A stretch of DNA of 64,000 nucleotides, from contig NZ_LT629759.1 of the NCBI RefSeq assembly GCF_900105025.1, positions 558,001 to 622,000 of the forward strand, written 5' to 3'. The notes beneath the pieces are model-generated. The model worked only from the letters and a program-made list of their open reading frames with translations, had not been told where the DNA came from and ran no database searches. This DNA is from Parafannyhessea umbonata. Lineage in GTDB: Bacteria > Actinomycetota > Coriobacteriia > Coriobacteriales > Atopobiaceae. Made by a program: the position numbers and the translations under genes. Below, one piece after another: positions 27,453 through 35,636 of the stretch. Positions within the stretch are counted from its first letter, which is position 1; every line of letters starts with the position of its first letter.

Positions 27453-28139
27453 ATGGGGGGCATGCGGATGGACGGACACTCTCGGGCGGCATCGGACGCG
27501 GCGGCCGGGCGCACGCCGCTCCTTCTGCACGCGTGCTGCGGACCGTGCTCGCTCGAGCCCGTCAAATACCTGCGACAGGAGGGCTTCGAGCCCACCATCT
27601 GCTGGTCTAACCCCAACATCCAGCCCATCCGCGAGCACGACCGGCGCCTCGCGGTGCTCGTGGCATGGGCGCGCGACGTCGCGCACGTGGACGTGATCGT
27701 CGCGGCGGACGACCGCGACGCATGGGAGAAGGGCGTCGCCCCCAAGGGCCTTGACCGCGAACGCAGGTGCAGGGCGTGCTATGCCGTGAGGCTGGCGGAA
27801 AGCTGCCGCGTCGCGCGCGAGCGGGGCTTCCGCTTTGTGTCTACGACGCTTGCCGTGTCGCCGTACCAGCTGTTCGACGCCTGTCACGACGAGCTCGTCT
27901 CGCTCGCGGCCGCGTACGGCATCACGCCGGTGTGGCGCGACTTCCGCCCGCATTACCCGGAGTCCGTGGACGACTCCCGGGCGCTTGGCATGTACCGGCA
28001 GAACTACTGCGGCTGCCGCTTCTCCGCTGCGGAGGCGGCCCTTGAGCGCCACGAGGCGCGCGACTGGCGCAAGGCCGCGAAGGCGGCCCGGCGAGAGGGC
28101 CGCGAGCTGCCTCCCAGGCCGGAGTACCTGCCCGGCTAG
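27453..28139 (+). CDS. queH: Epoxyqueuosine reductase QueH
   Basis: Last step of queuosine synthesis in tRNA (reduces epoxyqueuosine), the cobalamin-independent replacement for QueG. About 228 residues. Landmarks are LLHACCGPCSLEP, NPNIQP, RCRACYAVRL and MYRQNYCGC; the CC and C-x2-C cysteines carry the cofactors in QueH. ATG 27453 is taken, but ATG 27462 or 27471 are alternatives since the GGGGGG between them could be the ribosome site. queA follows 160 bp downstream, supporting the role. Confidence 0.9.
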   Translation: MGGMRMDGHSRAASDAAAGRTPLLLHACCGPCSLEPVKYLRQEGFEPTICWSNPNIQPIREHDRRLAVLVAWARDVAHVDVIVAADDRDAWEKGVAPKGLDRERRCRACYAVRLAESCRVARERGFRFVSTTLAVSPYQLFDACHDELVSLAAAYGITPVWRDFRPHYPESVDDSRALGMYRQNYCGCRFSAAEAALERHEARDWRKAAKAARREGRELPPRPEYLPG

Positions 28140-28300
28140 GGCGTGCTGCTGCCACGAGCGCCCGTCCTTCTCCGCTTTTGTGCTGAACGTTCGCCCGCGT
28201 CATGCGCGCCTGCGACATGGCGCGCTATCATGGGCGGCTGTTGGAACACGCGATGCGCGCGAGCTCGGAAAGGCCGCGCGCGAGGGATGCGGGGATACGC

Positions 28301-29464
28301 ATGCGCACAGACGACTTTGACTACGACCTTCCCGAGGAGCTCATCGCACAGGAGCCGGCAGAGCCGCGCGACTCGTGCAGGCTGCTCGTTCTGCACCGCG
28401 ACGACGGGTCCGTCGAGCACCGGCACTTCTACGACATCGTTGACTGCCTGGAGCCGGGCGACCTCATCGTCGCGAACAAGACGCGCGTCATGCCGGCGCG
28501 CCTGATGGGGCACAAGCGCGGCACGGGCGGCGTGAGCGAGACGCTGCTGCTGAAGCGCCGCGAGGACCTGGACGTGATGGGCCACGTGTGGGAGTGCCTG
28601 GTGAAGCCCGGCAAGCGCCTGAAGCAGGGCGCCGTCATCGAGTACCGCGAGGGCGGCATCCACGCGCCCATGAGCTGGCCCGTCGTCCTCACGGGCGAGG
28701 TCGTGGACTACGTGGACGAAAGCCGCGGCGGCCGCCTGGTGCGCTTCGAGCCGGCGGAGGGCCTCACGCTGGACGAGGCCATCCACAAGGCGGGACACGT
28801 GCCTCTGCCTCCCTACATCACGCAGTACGACGGCGACCCGGAGAAGTACCAGACGGTCTACGCCATGCACGAGGAGCACTCCGCGGCGGCGCCCACGGCG
28901 GGCCTGCACTTCACGCCGGAGCTCATCCGCAGGATCGAGGACATGGGCGTGCAGTGGAAGACCGTGGAGCTCGAGGTCGGTATCGACACGTTCCGCCTGG
29001 TGGAGGAGGACGACCCCACGAAGCACGTCATGCACACGGAGCGCTATCACGTGAGCCAGGACGTCGTGGACGCCGTGCACGCCACGAAGGCCGCGGGGCA
29101 CCGCGTCATCGCCATCGGTACCACGTCCGTCCGCTCGCTCGAGAGCGCGTTCGACGCAAATGTGCCCGCGTGGGAGCCCGCGTGCGTAGCGCGTCGCTTC
29201 GAGGATGCGCCTGACTCCGCGAGGAAGCTTGGCAGGGGAGACATCGTCGAGCGCCGCGACGCCACCACGAACCTCTACCTCATGCCTGGCTCCACCTACC
29301 ACGTGGTCGACGCCATGGTCACGAACTTCCACGTACCGCGCTCGACCCTCATGATGCTCGTCTCCGCGTTCGCCACGCGCGAGCAGATCATGGCCGCCTA
29401 CCAGGCGGCAATCGCCGAGAAGTACCGCTTCTTCAGCTTTGGCGACGCCATGCTCATGGTGTAG
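28301..29464 (+). CDS. queA: S-adenosylmethionine:tRNA ribosyltransferase-isomerase QueA
   Basis: Transfers the ribosyl part of SAM to preQ1 in tRNA to give epoxyqueuosine, the substrate of QueH. 387 residues from ATG 28301; this start gives the family N-terminus MRTDDFDYDLPEELIAQ. Conserved segments include NKTRVMPARL, AAPTAGLHFT and MVTNFHVPRSTLMMLVSAF. The frame is open upstream to 28202 without family similarity. A strong terminator follows. Confidence 0.95.
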   Translation: MRTDDFDYDLPEELIAQEPAEPRDSCRLLVLHRDDGSVEHRHFYDIVDCLEPGDLIVANKTRVMPARLMGHKRGTGGVSETLLLKRREDLDVMGHVWECLVKPGKRLKQGAVIEYREGGIHAPMSWPVVLTGEVVDYVDESRGGRLVRFEPAEGLTLDEAIHKAGHVPLPPYITQYDGDPEKYQTVYAMHEEHSAAAPTAGLHFTPELIRRIEDMGVQWKTVELEVGIDTFRLVEEDDPTKHVMHTERYHVSQDVVDAVHATKAAGHRVIAIGTTSVRSLESAFDANVPAWEPACVARRFEDAPDSARKLGRGDIVERRDATTNLYLMPGSTYHVVDAMVTNFHVPRSTLMMLVSAFATREQIMAAYQAAIAEKYRFFSFGDAMLMV

Positions 29465-29515
29465 CCGTCGTCGCGACCCCGGGACCTTCCGTCCCGCCTT
29501 CCCATGCCTAAGGAT

Positions 29516-29552
29516 GCGGGCCCCCATCACCTGCGATGGGGGCCCGCTTTTT
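29516..29552 (+). terminator. Intrinsic terminator of queA
   Basis: GCGGGCCCCCATC (29516-29528), loop ACCTGC, GATGGGGGCCCGC (29535-29547), then TTTTT. A perfect 13-bp stem with T-run, the textbook form, 52 bp after the stop. Confidence 0.95.
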
Positions 29553-29601
29553 CGTATCCAATGCTTTCGGAGTCGCGTTGTGCCACGTCGCGCGCATCCG
29601 C

Positions 29602-30915
29602 CTAGAGCGTCCTCATCACGAACGTCGCCACAAGTGCCACGAGGACCAACGCCAGCACGATCGCGCCTATGAACAGGAAGCGCTGCTTCCTCGTTGCCTC
29701 GCGCAGGTGCTTCTCCTCGTGGGCGAGCTTCTGGGCAGACTTCATACGCTCCTCGAGCTCCTGGCGACCCTGGGCGATCGTGTGCGCAAGCTCCGCGCTC
29801 ACCTCGGGCGTCGCGTGTATCTCCGTCGCCTCGTCCAGCAGCTTCTGCGCCTCGGCCTGGCGTGCGTCCGCATCCTGCTTTTCCTTGCCGGCGGATGCGA
29901 TGGCGCGGTCGCGCTTCGCGATTTCGTCGGACAGCTCCTTCTCGCTCGCGAGAGCGGCGTTGTACAGGCGCTCGTACTCCTCGCGGTGCTCGTCCGCCTC
30001 GCGCTTTGCCACGTCGGCCGCCGTCTCGGCGCTCTCGAGCGCACGTCTCTGCGCGGCGAGGTTCGCCTGCGCGCCGTCGACCAACTGCTTGCACTCGCTC
30101 GTGACGCGCTCCAGGTCCGCGCGCGCCGCGTCCAGGTGCGCGCGCTCGGCCACGATGTCGCTCTGCTTCTTCTGCACCACGGCGGGGGAGGCGTTCGAGT
30201 CCGCCTTCAGCGCGTCGAGCTCGCCCTCGGCCTTGCGCAGGCGCTCCTGCGAGTTGTCGACGGAGCGGTTAGCGGAGGCCATGCTCTGCTCGCGCCGCTT
30301 CGTTGCCTCTCCCAGCTGCTGGTCGGCCGCCTTCGCCTGGCGCTTCGCGTCTGCGAGCGTCTTCGCGGCGTCGTCCGCGCGTCCCTTCGTGGACTCCATC
30401 AGCTCGCGGTATGGTCTCAGCTGCTCCTCGTGCTCGGCCTTCATCTGGGCGAGCCGTCCCTCGAGGTCGGCCTTCTCGGCGGACTGCTGGTCGATCACGG
30501 CCTGGGCGCGTGCGGACGTCTGCCCCTGCACCAAAAGCGCCTCGTTCTGGGCGGCCACGATCTTCTCGTAGTCCGCCTCTATCTTGGTGCGGTGGTCCAG
30601 GACCTTCTGGCTCTCATCAAGCTCCGCCTTGAGCGATCTCACCTTGTCATGGGCCTCCGCGCGGCGCTTCGCCGCGGCACGCACCTGCCTGATGGCGCCA
30701 AAACCGCCCTTGAGGGGGTTCTCGGAGTCCGCGCCCGCCGCGTCGGAGCCCCCTTCCCTGCGAGACTTCGCACGCTGTCTGTCTAGGTCCTTGCCGCTTA
30801 TCACGTCCAGCTCGTCTGCCGCCACGGGCACCGCGCCGGGATACTCGAGCCCCTCGTCCTTCGGGGCCCTGCCCTCGGCGGACTTCGTGTCGGTGTGGTC
30901 GTGCGGCTTTGCCAT
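29602..30915 (-). CDS. Tail-anchored coiled-coil protein, unknown function
   Basis: 437 residues. The first 75 are polar and probably disordered; residues about 75-405 are almost continuous heptad-like coiled coil rich in Ala, Glu, Lys, Arg and Gln; the last 25 (FLFIGAIVLALVLVALVATF) form one membrane helix with a five-residue tail. There is no signal peptide, so the rod should lie in the cytoplasm, anchored by its C-terminus. I know no named family. Possible roles are a scaffold at the membrane or division/envelope organiser. It diverges from the HPr gene. Confidence 0.8.
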   Translation of the reverse strand: MAKPHDHTDTKSAEGRAPKDEGLEYPGAVPVAADELDVISGKDLDRQRAKSRREGGSDAAGADSENPLKGGFGAIRQVRAAAKRRAEAHDKVRSLKAELDESQKVLDHRTKIEADYEKIVAAQNEALLVQGQTSARAQAVIDQQSAEKADLEGRLAQMKAEHEEQLRPYRELMESTKGRADDAAKTLADAKRQAKAADQQLGEATKRREQSMASANRSVDNSQERLRKAEGELDALKADSNASPAVVQKKQSDIVAERAHLDAARADLERVTSECKQLVDGAQANLAAQRRALESAETAADVAKREADEHREEYERLYNAALASEKELSDEIAKRDRAIASAGKEKQDADARQAEAQKLLDEATEIHATPEVSAELAHTIAQGRQELEERMKSAQKLAHEEKHLREATRKQRFLFIGAIVLALVLVALVATFVMRTL

Positions 30916-30991
30916 GGGGTCTCTCCTTGCGTGAGCCGGCGTGCTCCTATGCCTCGCGCCGGTCTGTGGGTCTGTGGTGGCGATTCAGAAT

Positions 30992-31017
30992 ATTCTAGGG
31001 CTAAATTCTAGGTCTAA
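30992..31017. promoter_or_regulatory. Tandem 13-bp repeat between coiled-coil gene and HPr
   Basis: ATTCTAGGGCTAA is followed directly by ATTCTAGGTCTAA (one difference). On the minus strand each unit supplies TAGAAT, a good -10 hexamer, 75-90 bp before the coiled-coil gene. It may be an operator or duplicated promoter for that gene, or a site shared with HPr on the other side. Confidence 0.5.
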
Positions 31018-31096
31018 CCAGCGCAACGGGGTGCTTGCATGCGCGTACCGACACATTTTGGCATCCAATGACCATTCCAAATGTATTCTTTGTTAC

Positions 31097-31102
31097 TATA
31101 AT
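31097..31102 (+). promoter_or_regulatory. Probable -10 box of the HPr gene
   Basis: A perfect TATAAT in an AT-rich stretch, about 68 bp before the HPr start. No good -35 is seen at 16-18 bp, so an activator or another element may help. The leader contains a small hairpin GGGCTTCCAGCCC near 31130-31142. Confidence 0.5.
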
Positions 31103-31169
31103 CTTCAGGCAAGGCATCAATTGGACAGGGCTTCCAGCCCTTCCCCCGTCAGACCTAAAGGAGTGCGTT

Positions 31170-31448
31170 ATGGTTTCCAAGCAAGTTTCTATCGTCAGCC
31201 CCACCGGTCTCCACGCTCGTCCCGCTTCTCAGTTCGTGCAGGTTGCGAAGCAGTACCAGTGCGCCGTCACCATCAAGGATCTTGACAAGGGCTCCGCTCC
31301 CGTCAACGCCAAGTCCATCATGATGATTCTCGCCGCTGGCCTCGGCACCGGCACCAAGGTCGAGATCACCTGCGACGGTGCGGATGAGAACGAGGCGCTG
31401 GGCGCCCTCCTCGGCATCAAGGACGGCGACGCCAACCTCTTCGAGTAG
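31170..31448 (+). CDS. ptsH: Phosphocarrier protein HPr
   Basis: Small phosphate carrier of the PTS, 92 residues. The EI-phosphorylated histidine is His15 in SPTGLHARPA. The regulatory serine region NAKSIMMILAAG is conserved, with Ser49 aligned to Ser46 of Bacillus HPr (a three-residue insertion precedes it), so HPr-kinase control is possible. AAAGGAG lies 6 nt before the ATG. It stands alone without ptsI; it would feed the mannose-type PTS at 48-51 kb. Confidence 0.96.
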   Translation: MVSKQVSIVSPTGLHARPASQFVQVAKQYQCAVTIKDLDKGSAPVNAKSIMMILAAGLGTGTKVEITCDGADENEALGALLGIKDGDANLFE

Positions 31449-31490
31449 CGCCTGCGCTGCCCAAGGTCACACAACCTTCCGCATGATCGC

Positions 31491-31525
31491 GGGGCCTGGT
31501 CCGGATTCCTCCGACCGGGCCCCGT
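31491..31525 (+). terminator. Probable HPr terminator
   Basis: CGGGGCCTGGTC (31491-31502) pairs with GACCGGGCCCCG (31514-31525) with one wobble, loop of 11 nt, followed by TTCCC. Located 43 bp after the HPr stop. Confidence 0.65.
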
Positions 31526-31619
31526 TCCCTGTGCCGGATTTGGCCAAGGGCGGCAAGGCTGTCCAAAGGCGAGAAGGGCGGCTCCCAACCCCGTCGCCTT
31601 GCGGCTTAACGCATGGGCC

Positions 31620-32444
31620 TTACGCCACGAAGTCCTCCGGGCGCACACCCATCTTGCGCTGCAGCTCCAGGATCGTCTCGCAGAAGCGGTAGCCGTGCGG
31701 CGCGGACGTCCTCACCAGGCGGCCGTCGCGAAGCGCGATCAGGCGGTTCGCGGGCACGGGCTTCCATTCCTCCTCCTCGGCGTGGCCGCCAAGGCACGTC
31801 GTGCTCACGACGATGGCCCTTCCGCCCCTCTCGTCCGTAAACGAGTGATAGAACAGCGTGCACTTTGACGTGTTCGTGTGCACGTAGGTGTACTCGCCGT
31901 CGTCTAGGATGATGTTCACGCGGTTGCGGTTGGCCAGTTGCGTCACGGCGCCGGTCAGTGCCTCGAAGCGCGTGTCGAACGTGGGCTCGGCTCCGCGCAG
32001 CAATGCCTCGTCCAGCACGTCCGTCAGAAATGCCGCCATGCGCTCGCTGTCGGTCTCGCCCTCGGTGCGGCCCTCGTAGGGAAAGGTCAGGCCCTCGTTG
32101 AACAGGATGCCGTTGTGGATGAGCGTCCATTGGCGGCCGGACATGTCGACCGTCCTGAACGGATGGCAGTTGCGCTCGGCCATGTCAGTGCCCGTGGCAT
32201 AGCGTATGTGGGCGAGGACGTGGCTCTTCTCGATGGGGGAGCCCAGGATCTTCCAGTTGAGGTCAGAGTCTATGGCGCGCCTGCCCTCGCGCACGAGGGT
32301 GACGGACGCGTCGTCAAACGGGTCGCCGTCGCGCCAGGATATGCCCCAGCCATGGGGGTGGTTCACGCTGTGCGAGAAGAACTCGCGCAGGTAGGCGTTG
32401 GTATTGACGGGGCCCTCCGCGTTGAGGGCAAACAGCTCGCACAT
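31620..32444 (-). CDS. Class II glutamine amidotransferase (YafJ-like)
   Basis: 274 residues. The N-terminus MCELFALNAE puts the nucleophile at Cys2 after Met removal. Further class II features are HPHGWGIS, HIRYAT, NCHPF and HNGILFNEG. There is no synthetase or isomerase domain, as in YafJ/DUG3-type proteins that hydrolyse gamma-glutamyl compounds. An IS481-family copy is inserted 30 bp upstream of its start in the same direction, so its own promoter may be cut off and expression may depend on the IS. Confidence 0.88.
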   Translation of the reverse strand: MCELFALNAEGPVNTNAYLREFFSHSVNHPHGWGISWRDGDPFDDASVTLVREGRRAIDSDLNWKILGSPIEKSHVLAHIRYATGTDMAERNCHPFRTVDMSGRQWTLIHNGILFNEGLTFPYEGRTEGETDSERMAAFLTDVLDEALLRGAEPTFDTRFEALTGAVTQLANRNRVNIILDDGEYTYVHTNTSKCTLFYHSFTDERGGRAIVVSTTCLGGHAEEEEWKPVPANRLIALRDGRLVRTSAPHGYRFCETILELQRKMGVRPEDFVA

Positions 32445-32474
32445 GCTTGTGCTCCTTACGTTGGAAGTCGCGCG

Positions 32475-33557
32475 CCTAGGTGTTGTGTGCCATGACGTTG
32501 TTTACACCGACGATGCGTGACATCGGCGGGAGGCCGCCGCAGGCGCCGTGGGGCCTGGCCCAATTGTAGCGGTCGATGAAGGGTGAGAGGGCTGCCGCCC
32601 TCTCACCCTCGCTCGCGTAGGCGCGCGCGTACTGCCACTCCTGCGCGAGCGTCCTGTTCATTCGCTCCACTTTCCCGTTCTGCCAGGGGCTGTAGGGCCT
32701 GGTGTACCTGTGCTCGATGCCGGACGCCGCGAGCCACTCGTTGAACAGCCGAGAGCGGTACCCCGGCCCGTTGTCGGTCATCACGCGCTCGACCTCGACG
32801 CCGAGGCCGCGGTAGAAGTCCCGGGCGCGACCCATGAACGCGACGCAGGTCTCCTTGCGCTCGTCGCCGAGCAGCTCGGCGTAGGCCACCCTGCTCCTGT
32901 CGTCGACCGCCACGTGCAGGCAGGCGGTGCCCGCCCCAGAGTCGGCGTGGCGCAGGGCGTCGGCGCCGCGCGCCCTCCAGCCGCCGCCGTCGGGGACCCT
33001 CGCGACCTTCTTTACGTCCACGTGCACGAGCTCGCCGGGCCTCTCCCTCTCGTAGCGGCGCGGGGTCACGGGGCCGCGCCTCCTGGGCTCGCCGGTCACG
33101 CGGTCGACGTCGGCCAGGCGCGGCAGGCCGTTGCGCGCGACGATCCTGGCGCAGGTGCGTGCGGGCACCCCGGTCTCGGCGGCGAGGGCGAGCGGGGCGA
33201 GCAGGCGGGCGCGGCGGGCCCCCACGACCCTCGCCTCGACGTCGGGGGGCGTGAGCCTCGCGAGGCGCGAGGGGCGGCTGCGGCGGTCCGACAGCGGCTC
33301 GCCCGCCTCGGCCCTCGCGATCCACTTGTGGGCCGTCTGCCTGCTCACGCCCGCCTCCCGGGCGACGGCGGACACGCTCTCGCCGGCGCGGACGCGCTCG
33401 ACGAGCCTCTGCCGCCCGCGGGGCGTGAGCCGTGAGTTAGAATGCTGGAACAAGGGGGGGCTCCTCTCGCTGCAACCTTCGACAAGTCACAGCTTGGGGG
33501 AGTCCTCCCCTTTTGTCACGTCATGTGTCAACAACCTGTTGGCACACAACACCTAGG
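32475..33557 (-). mobile_element. IS481-family insertion sequence, copy 1
   Basis: Element 32481-33551 (1071 bp) flanked by a perfect 6-bp duplication CCTAGG (32475-32480 and 33552-33557). Terminal inverted repeats begin TGTTGTGTGCCA and continue with shared TTGTT, ACAC and ACG blocks for about 33 bp. The sequence appears identical to copy 2 at 56639-57709, in opposite orientation. NCTAGN is the target known for IS481 of Bordetella. Identity of copies and exact duplication indicate recent movement. Confidence 0.93.
32476..33453 (-). CDS. IS481-family transposase, copy 1
   Basis: 325 residues, TTG start with GAGAGGAG upstream. N-terminal helix-turn-helix (about 14-48, AREAGVSRQTAHKWIARAE), a linker, and a DDE catalytic core with Asp146 (LVHVDVKKV), Asp227 (VMTDNGPGYRS) and Glu263 (NGKVERMN). 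The catalytic triad is intact, so it should be active. The protein ends HNT and its TAG stop lies wholly in the target duplication, not in the element. Confidence 0.94.
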   Translation of the reverse strand: MFQHSNSRLTPRGRQRLVERVRAGESVSAVAREAGVSRQTAHKWIARAEAGEPLSDRRSRPSRLARLTPPDVEARVVGARRARLLAPLALAAETGVPARTCARIVARNGLPRLADVDRVTGEPRRRGPVTPRRYERERPGELVHVDVKKVARVPDGGGWRARGADALRHADSGAGTACLHVAVDDRSRVAYAELLGDERKETCVAFMGRARDFYRGLGVEVERVMTDNGPGYRSRLFNEWLAASGIEHRYTRPYSPWQNGKVERMNRTLAQEWQYARAYASEGERAAALSPFIDRYNWARPHGACGGLPPMSRIVGVNNVMAHNT

Positions 33558-33761
33558 CGCGCCGGGCGAGAAGGGCGGCGCGGCGACATGCGGCGTCGCT
33601 GCCGCTCGTGGTGCCATGGCACGTACACGTCATGTCCCTCTCCTTCCAACGAAATGTGGCGGGCCTACCCGCCGTTGCCTGCCGGCTATGTTACCCAATG
33701 CGGTTCCTTCGCGCGCAATGGTTTACAAAGTCCTCAAGTTGGCAAGCGTGGCGGCGTGAGA

Positions 33762-33810
33762 GAAAAAGGGCCCCTTGCGCACGCCTGGCATGGCAATGCG
33801 CAAGGGGCCC
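33762..33810 (-). terminator. Intrinsic terminator of pfkA
   Basis: GGGCCCCTTGCGCA (33768-33781) and TGCGCAAGGGGCCC (33797-33810) form a perfect 14-bp stem with a 15-nt loop. On the minus strand the stem is followed by TTTTTCTC (complement of 33760-33767). Confidence 0.92.
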
Positions 33811-33853
33811 TATGGGTTGCGTGTCCGGCGCGCGGTGCGCGCAGGGTCCTTTG

Positions 33854-34933
33854 CTACTCGTCTCCGAAGCTGATGCCGAGCATGCGGGCCTCGCGCACAA
33901 GGTCGCTCTTGGGGTCGACGTACTTCAGCTTGCCCGCGATGTCCTCAAGCGGCACGCGGCACATCTTGCCGCCAACCTTGGCGATCATGTAGCCAAACTT
34001 CCCCTCCAGGAAGCCGCGCGCCGCCTCGACGCCGCACTGCGTCGCAAAGATGCGGTCCTGGGCGTCCGGCTGGCCTCCGCGCTGGGTGTGCCCGGGAACG
34101 GCCACGCGCACCTCCTTGCCGGTGCGGCCCGCGACCTCCTCCGCGATGTCGTACGCGACGGAAGGCTTCACGCGCTGCGCGATCTTCGCCTTGTAGTCCT
34201 TCTTGCGCATGGCGGCCTCCTCCTGCGAGATGGCCCCCTCCGCGCACACGATGATCGAGAACCTGCCGCCGTTCTTCTCGCGCCGTTCGATCGCCTTGAC
34301 CACGTTGTCCATCTTGTAGGGAATCTCGGGGATGAGGATGACGTCCGCACCGCCCGCGACGCCGGCGTACAGGGGAATCCAGCCCACCTTGTGGCCCATG
34401 ATCTCGATCACGAACACGCGTCCGTGCGAGCTTGCCGTCGTGTGGATGTCGTCGATGCAGCGCGTCGCCACATCGATGGCGCTCGTGAAGCCAAACGTGA
34501 TGTCCGTGCCAAACGTGTCGTTATCGATCGTCTTTGGCAGGCAGATGACGTTCAGCCCTTCCTCGCGCAGACGGTTCGCCGTCTTCGTGGAGCCGTTGCC
34601 GCCCAGCACGAACAGGCAGTCCAGCTTGAGAGCCTTGTAGTTCTTCCTCATCGCGGGGACCTTTTCGACCCCGTCCGCCTCCGGCGTGTCGATGCGCTTG
34701 AACGGCGTGCGGCTCGTGCCCAGGATGGTGCCGCCCATCGTGAGGATGCCGCTGAAGTCGCCCCAGTCCATCTTGCGGTAGCGACCGTAGATGAGCCCCT
34801 GGTAGCCGTCCTTGAAGCCGTAGACCTCCACGTCCTCCTTCGTGTTGTTGTACACGGTCTTCACAATGGCGCGCATGGTCGCGTTCAGCGCCTGGCAGTC
34901 GCCGCCGCTCGTGAGCAGTCCGATCCTCAGCAT
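33854..34933 (-). CDS. pfkA: 6-phosphofructokinase
   Basis: Commits fructose-6-phosphate to glycolysis. 359 residues from the ATG at 34933 (AGGGGG upstream; an earlier in-frame ATG adds 18 unrelated residues). Motifs: GLLTSGGDCQALNA, GGNGSTKTANR at 111-121, PKTIDND at 133-139 and the substrate motif IEIMGHKVGW. Gly at the position of E. coli Gly104 predicts ATP use, while Lys at 124 is shared with PPi-dependent enzymes; actinobacterial group III PFKs have this combination. Asn replaces the Mg-binding Asp103. Monocistronic with a strong terminator. Confidence 0.92.
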   Translation of the reverse strand: MLRIGLLTSGGDCQALNATMRAIVKTVYNNTKEDVEVYGFKDGYQGLIYGRYRKMDWGDFSGILTMGGTILGTSRTPFKRIDTPEADGVEKVPAMRKNYKALKLDCLFVLGGNGSTKTANRLREEGLNVICLPKTIDNDTFGTDITFGFTSAIDVATRCIDDIHTTASSHGRVFVIEIMGHKVGWIPLYAGVAGGADVILIPEIPYKMDNVVKAIERREKNGGRFSIIVCAEGAISQEEAAMRKKDYKAKIAQRVKPSVAYDIAEEVAGRTGKEVRVAVPGHTQRGGQPDAQDRIFATQCGVEAARGFLEGKFGYMIAKVGGKMCRVPLEDIAGKLKYVDPKSDLVREARMLGISFGDE

Positions 34934-35215
34934 GGATTTCCCCCTTAGCCTGGTTGGGATGCGGCCCAAGTTGGGACGCGCTCCCAACTACCATTTGTCG
35001 GCGGTGCCGCGCAAAGGGTGCCCACAGCCCCAGCCACCCTAGATTTTGGCACGTCGCGGCCGCGTCGCGCGCCAGATTGCGCACTCGTTCACAAATGGTA
35101 GCCTTGCAGGTGTCTTTGCGCCGCATTACGGGTAGGCTTCACTTTGACAGTTGTCTGCGGGGTGCTTGGGCGAGAAGCGCCGCCCCCGCGCTCGCCCTGC
35201 ATTCGGAGGTGCACC

Positions 35216-35635
35216 ATGACATCGGACACAAGACTCGAGCGCGCCCGCGCCGCGGGCACACGCGCTCTCCAGAGTCTGGACGAGGCGGCGGACCAGCTTG
35301 ACAGCGCGCGCAACTGGGGCCTGCTCGACATCCTGGGCGGCGGCATCCTCACGAGCCTCGTGAAGCGCTCGCGCCTGGACGGTGCCTCAAAGGCGGTGGA
35401 GCGCGCGCAGCGCGACCTCGAGGCGTTTGCCCGCGAGCTGCGTGACTGCTCGGGCGTCACGGGGGTGGACCTCAGGCGAAGCGACATGCTCGAACTGTTC
35501 GACATCGTGTTCGACAACTCCATAACGGACCTCTTCGTACAGTCCCGCATCGAGGACGCCCGCGCGGACGTGAGGCGTGCCCGGGCGCGGGTCCAGGCCG
35601 TGCTCGCCGAGCTCGGCTCGGCCGGGAGGGCGTAG
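35216..35635 (+). CDS. Hypothetical cytoplasmic helical protein
   Basis: 139 residues; start ATG 35216 with CGGAGG 7 nt upstream. Predicted largely helical with Arg/Glu/Asp-rich faces and one Gly-rich turn, LLDILGGGILTSLVKRS, which recalls a family of small Firmicute/Actinobacterial proteins of unknown function. No membrane helix. It is followed within 1 bp by the CPBP protease gene, suggesting a joint role. Confidence 0.75.
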   Translation: MTSDTRLERARAAGTRALQSLDEAADQLDSARNWGLLDILGGGILTSLVKRSRLDGASKAVERAQRDLEAFARELRDCSGVTGVDLRRSDMLELFDIVFDNSITDLFVQSRIEDARADVRRARARVQAVLAELGSAGRA

Positions 35636-35636
35636 C

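Noticed and set aside
33131-33556. Plus-strand frame in IS copy 1 (and its mirror in copy 2) ending in LLAHN then stop
   Set aside because: It ends like the transposase only because the terminal repeats resemble each other; no domain and no ribosome site.
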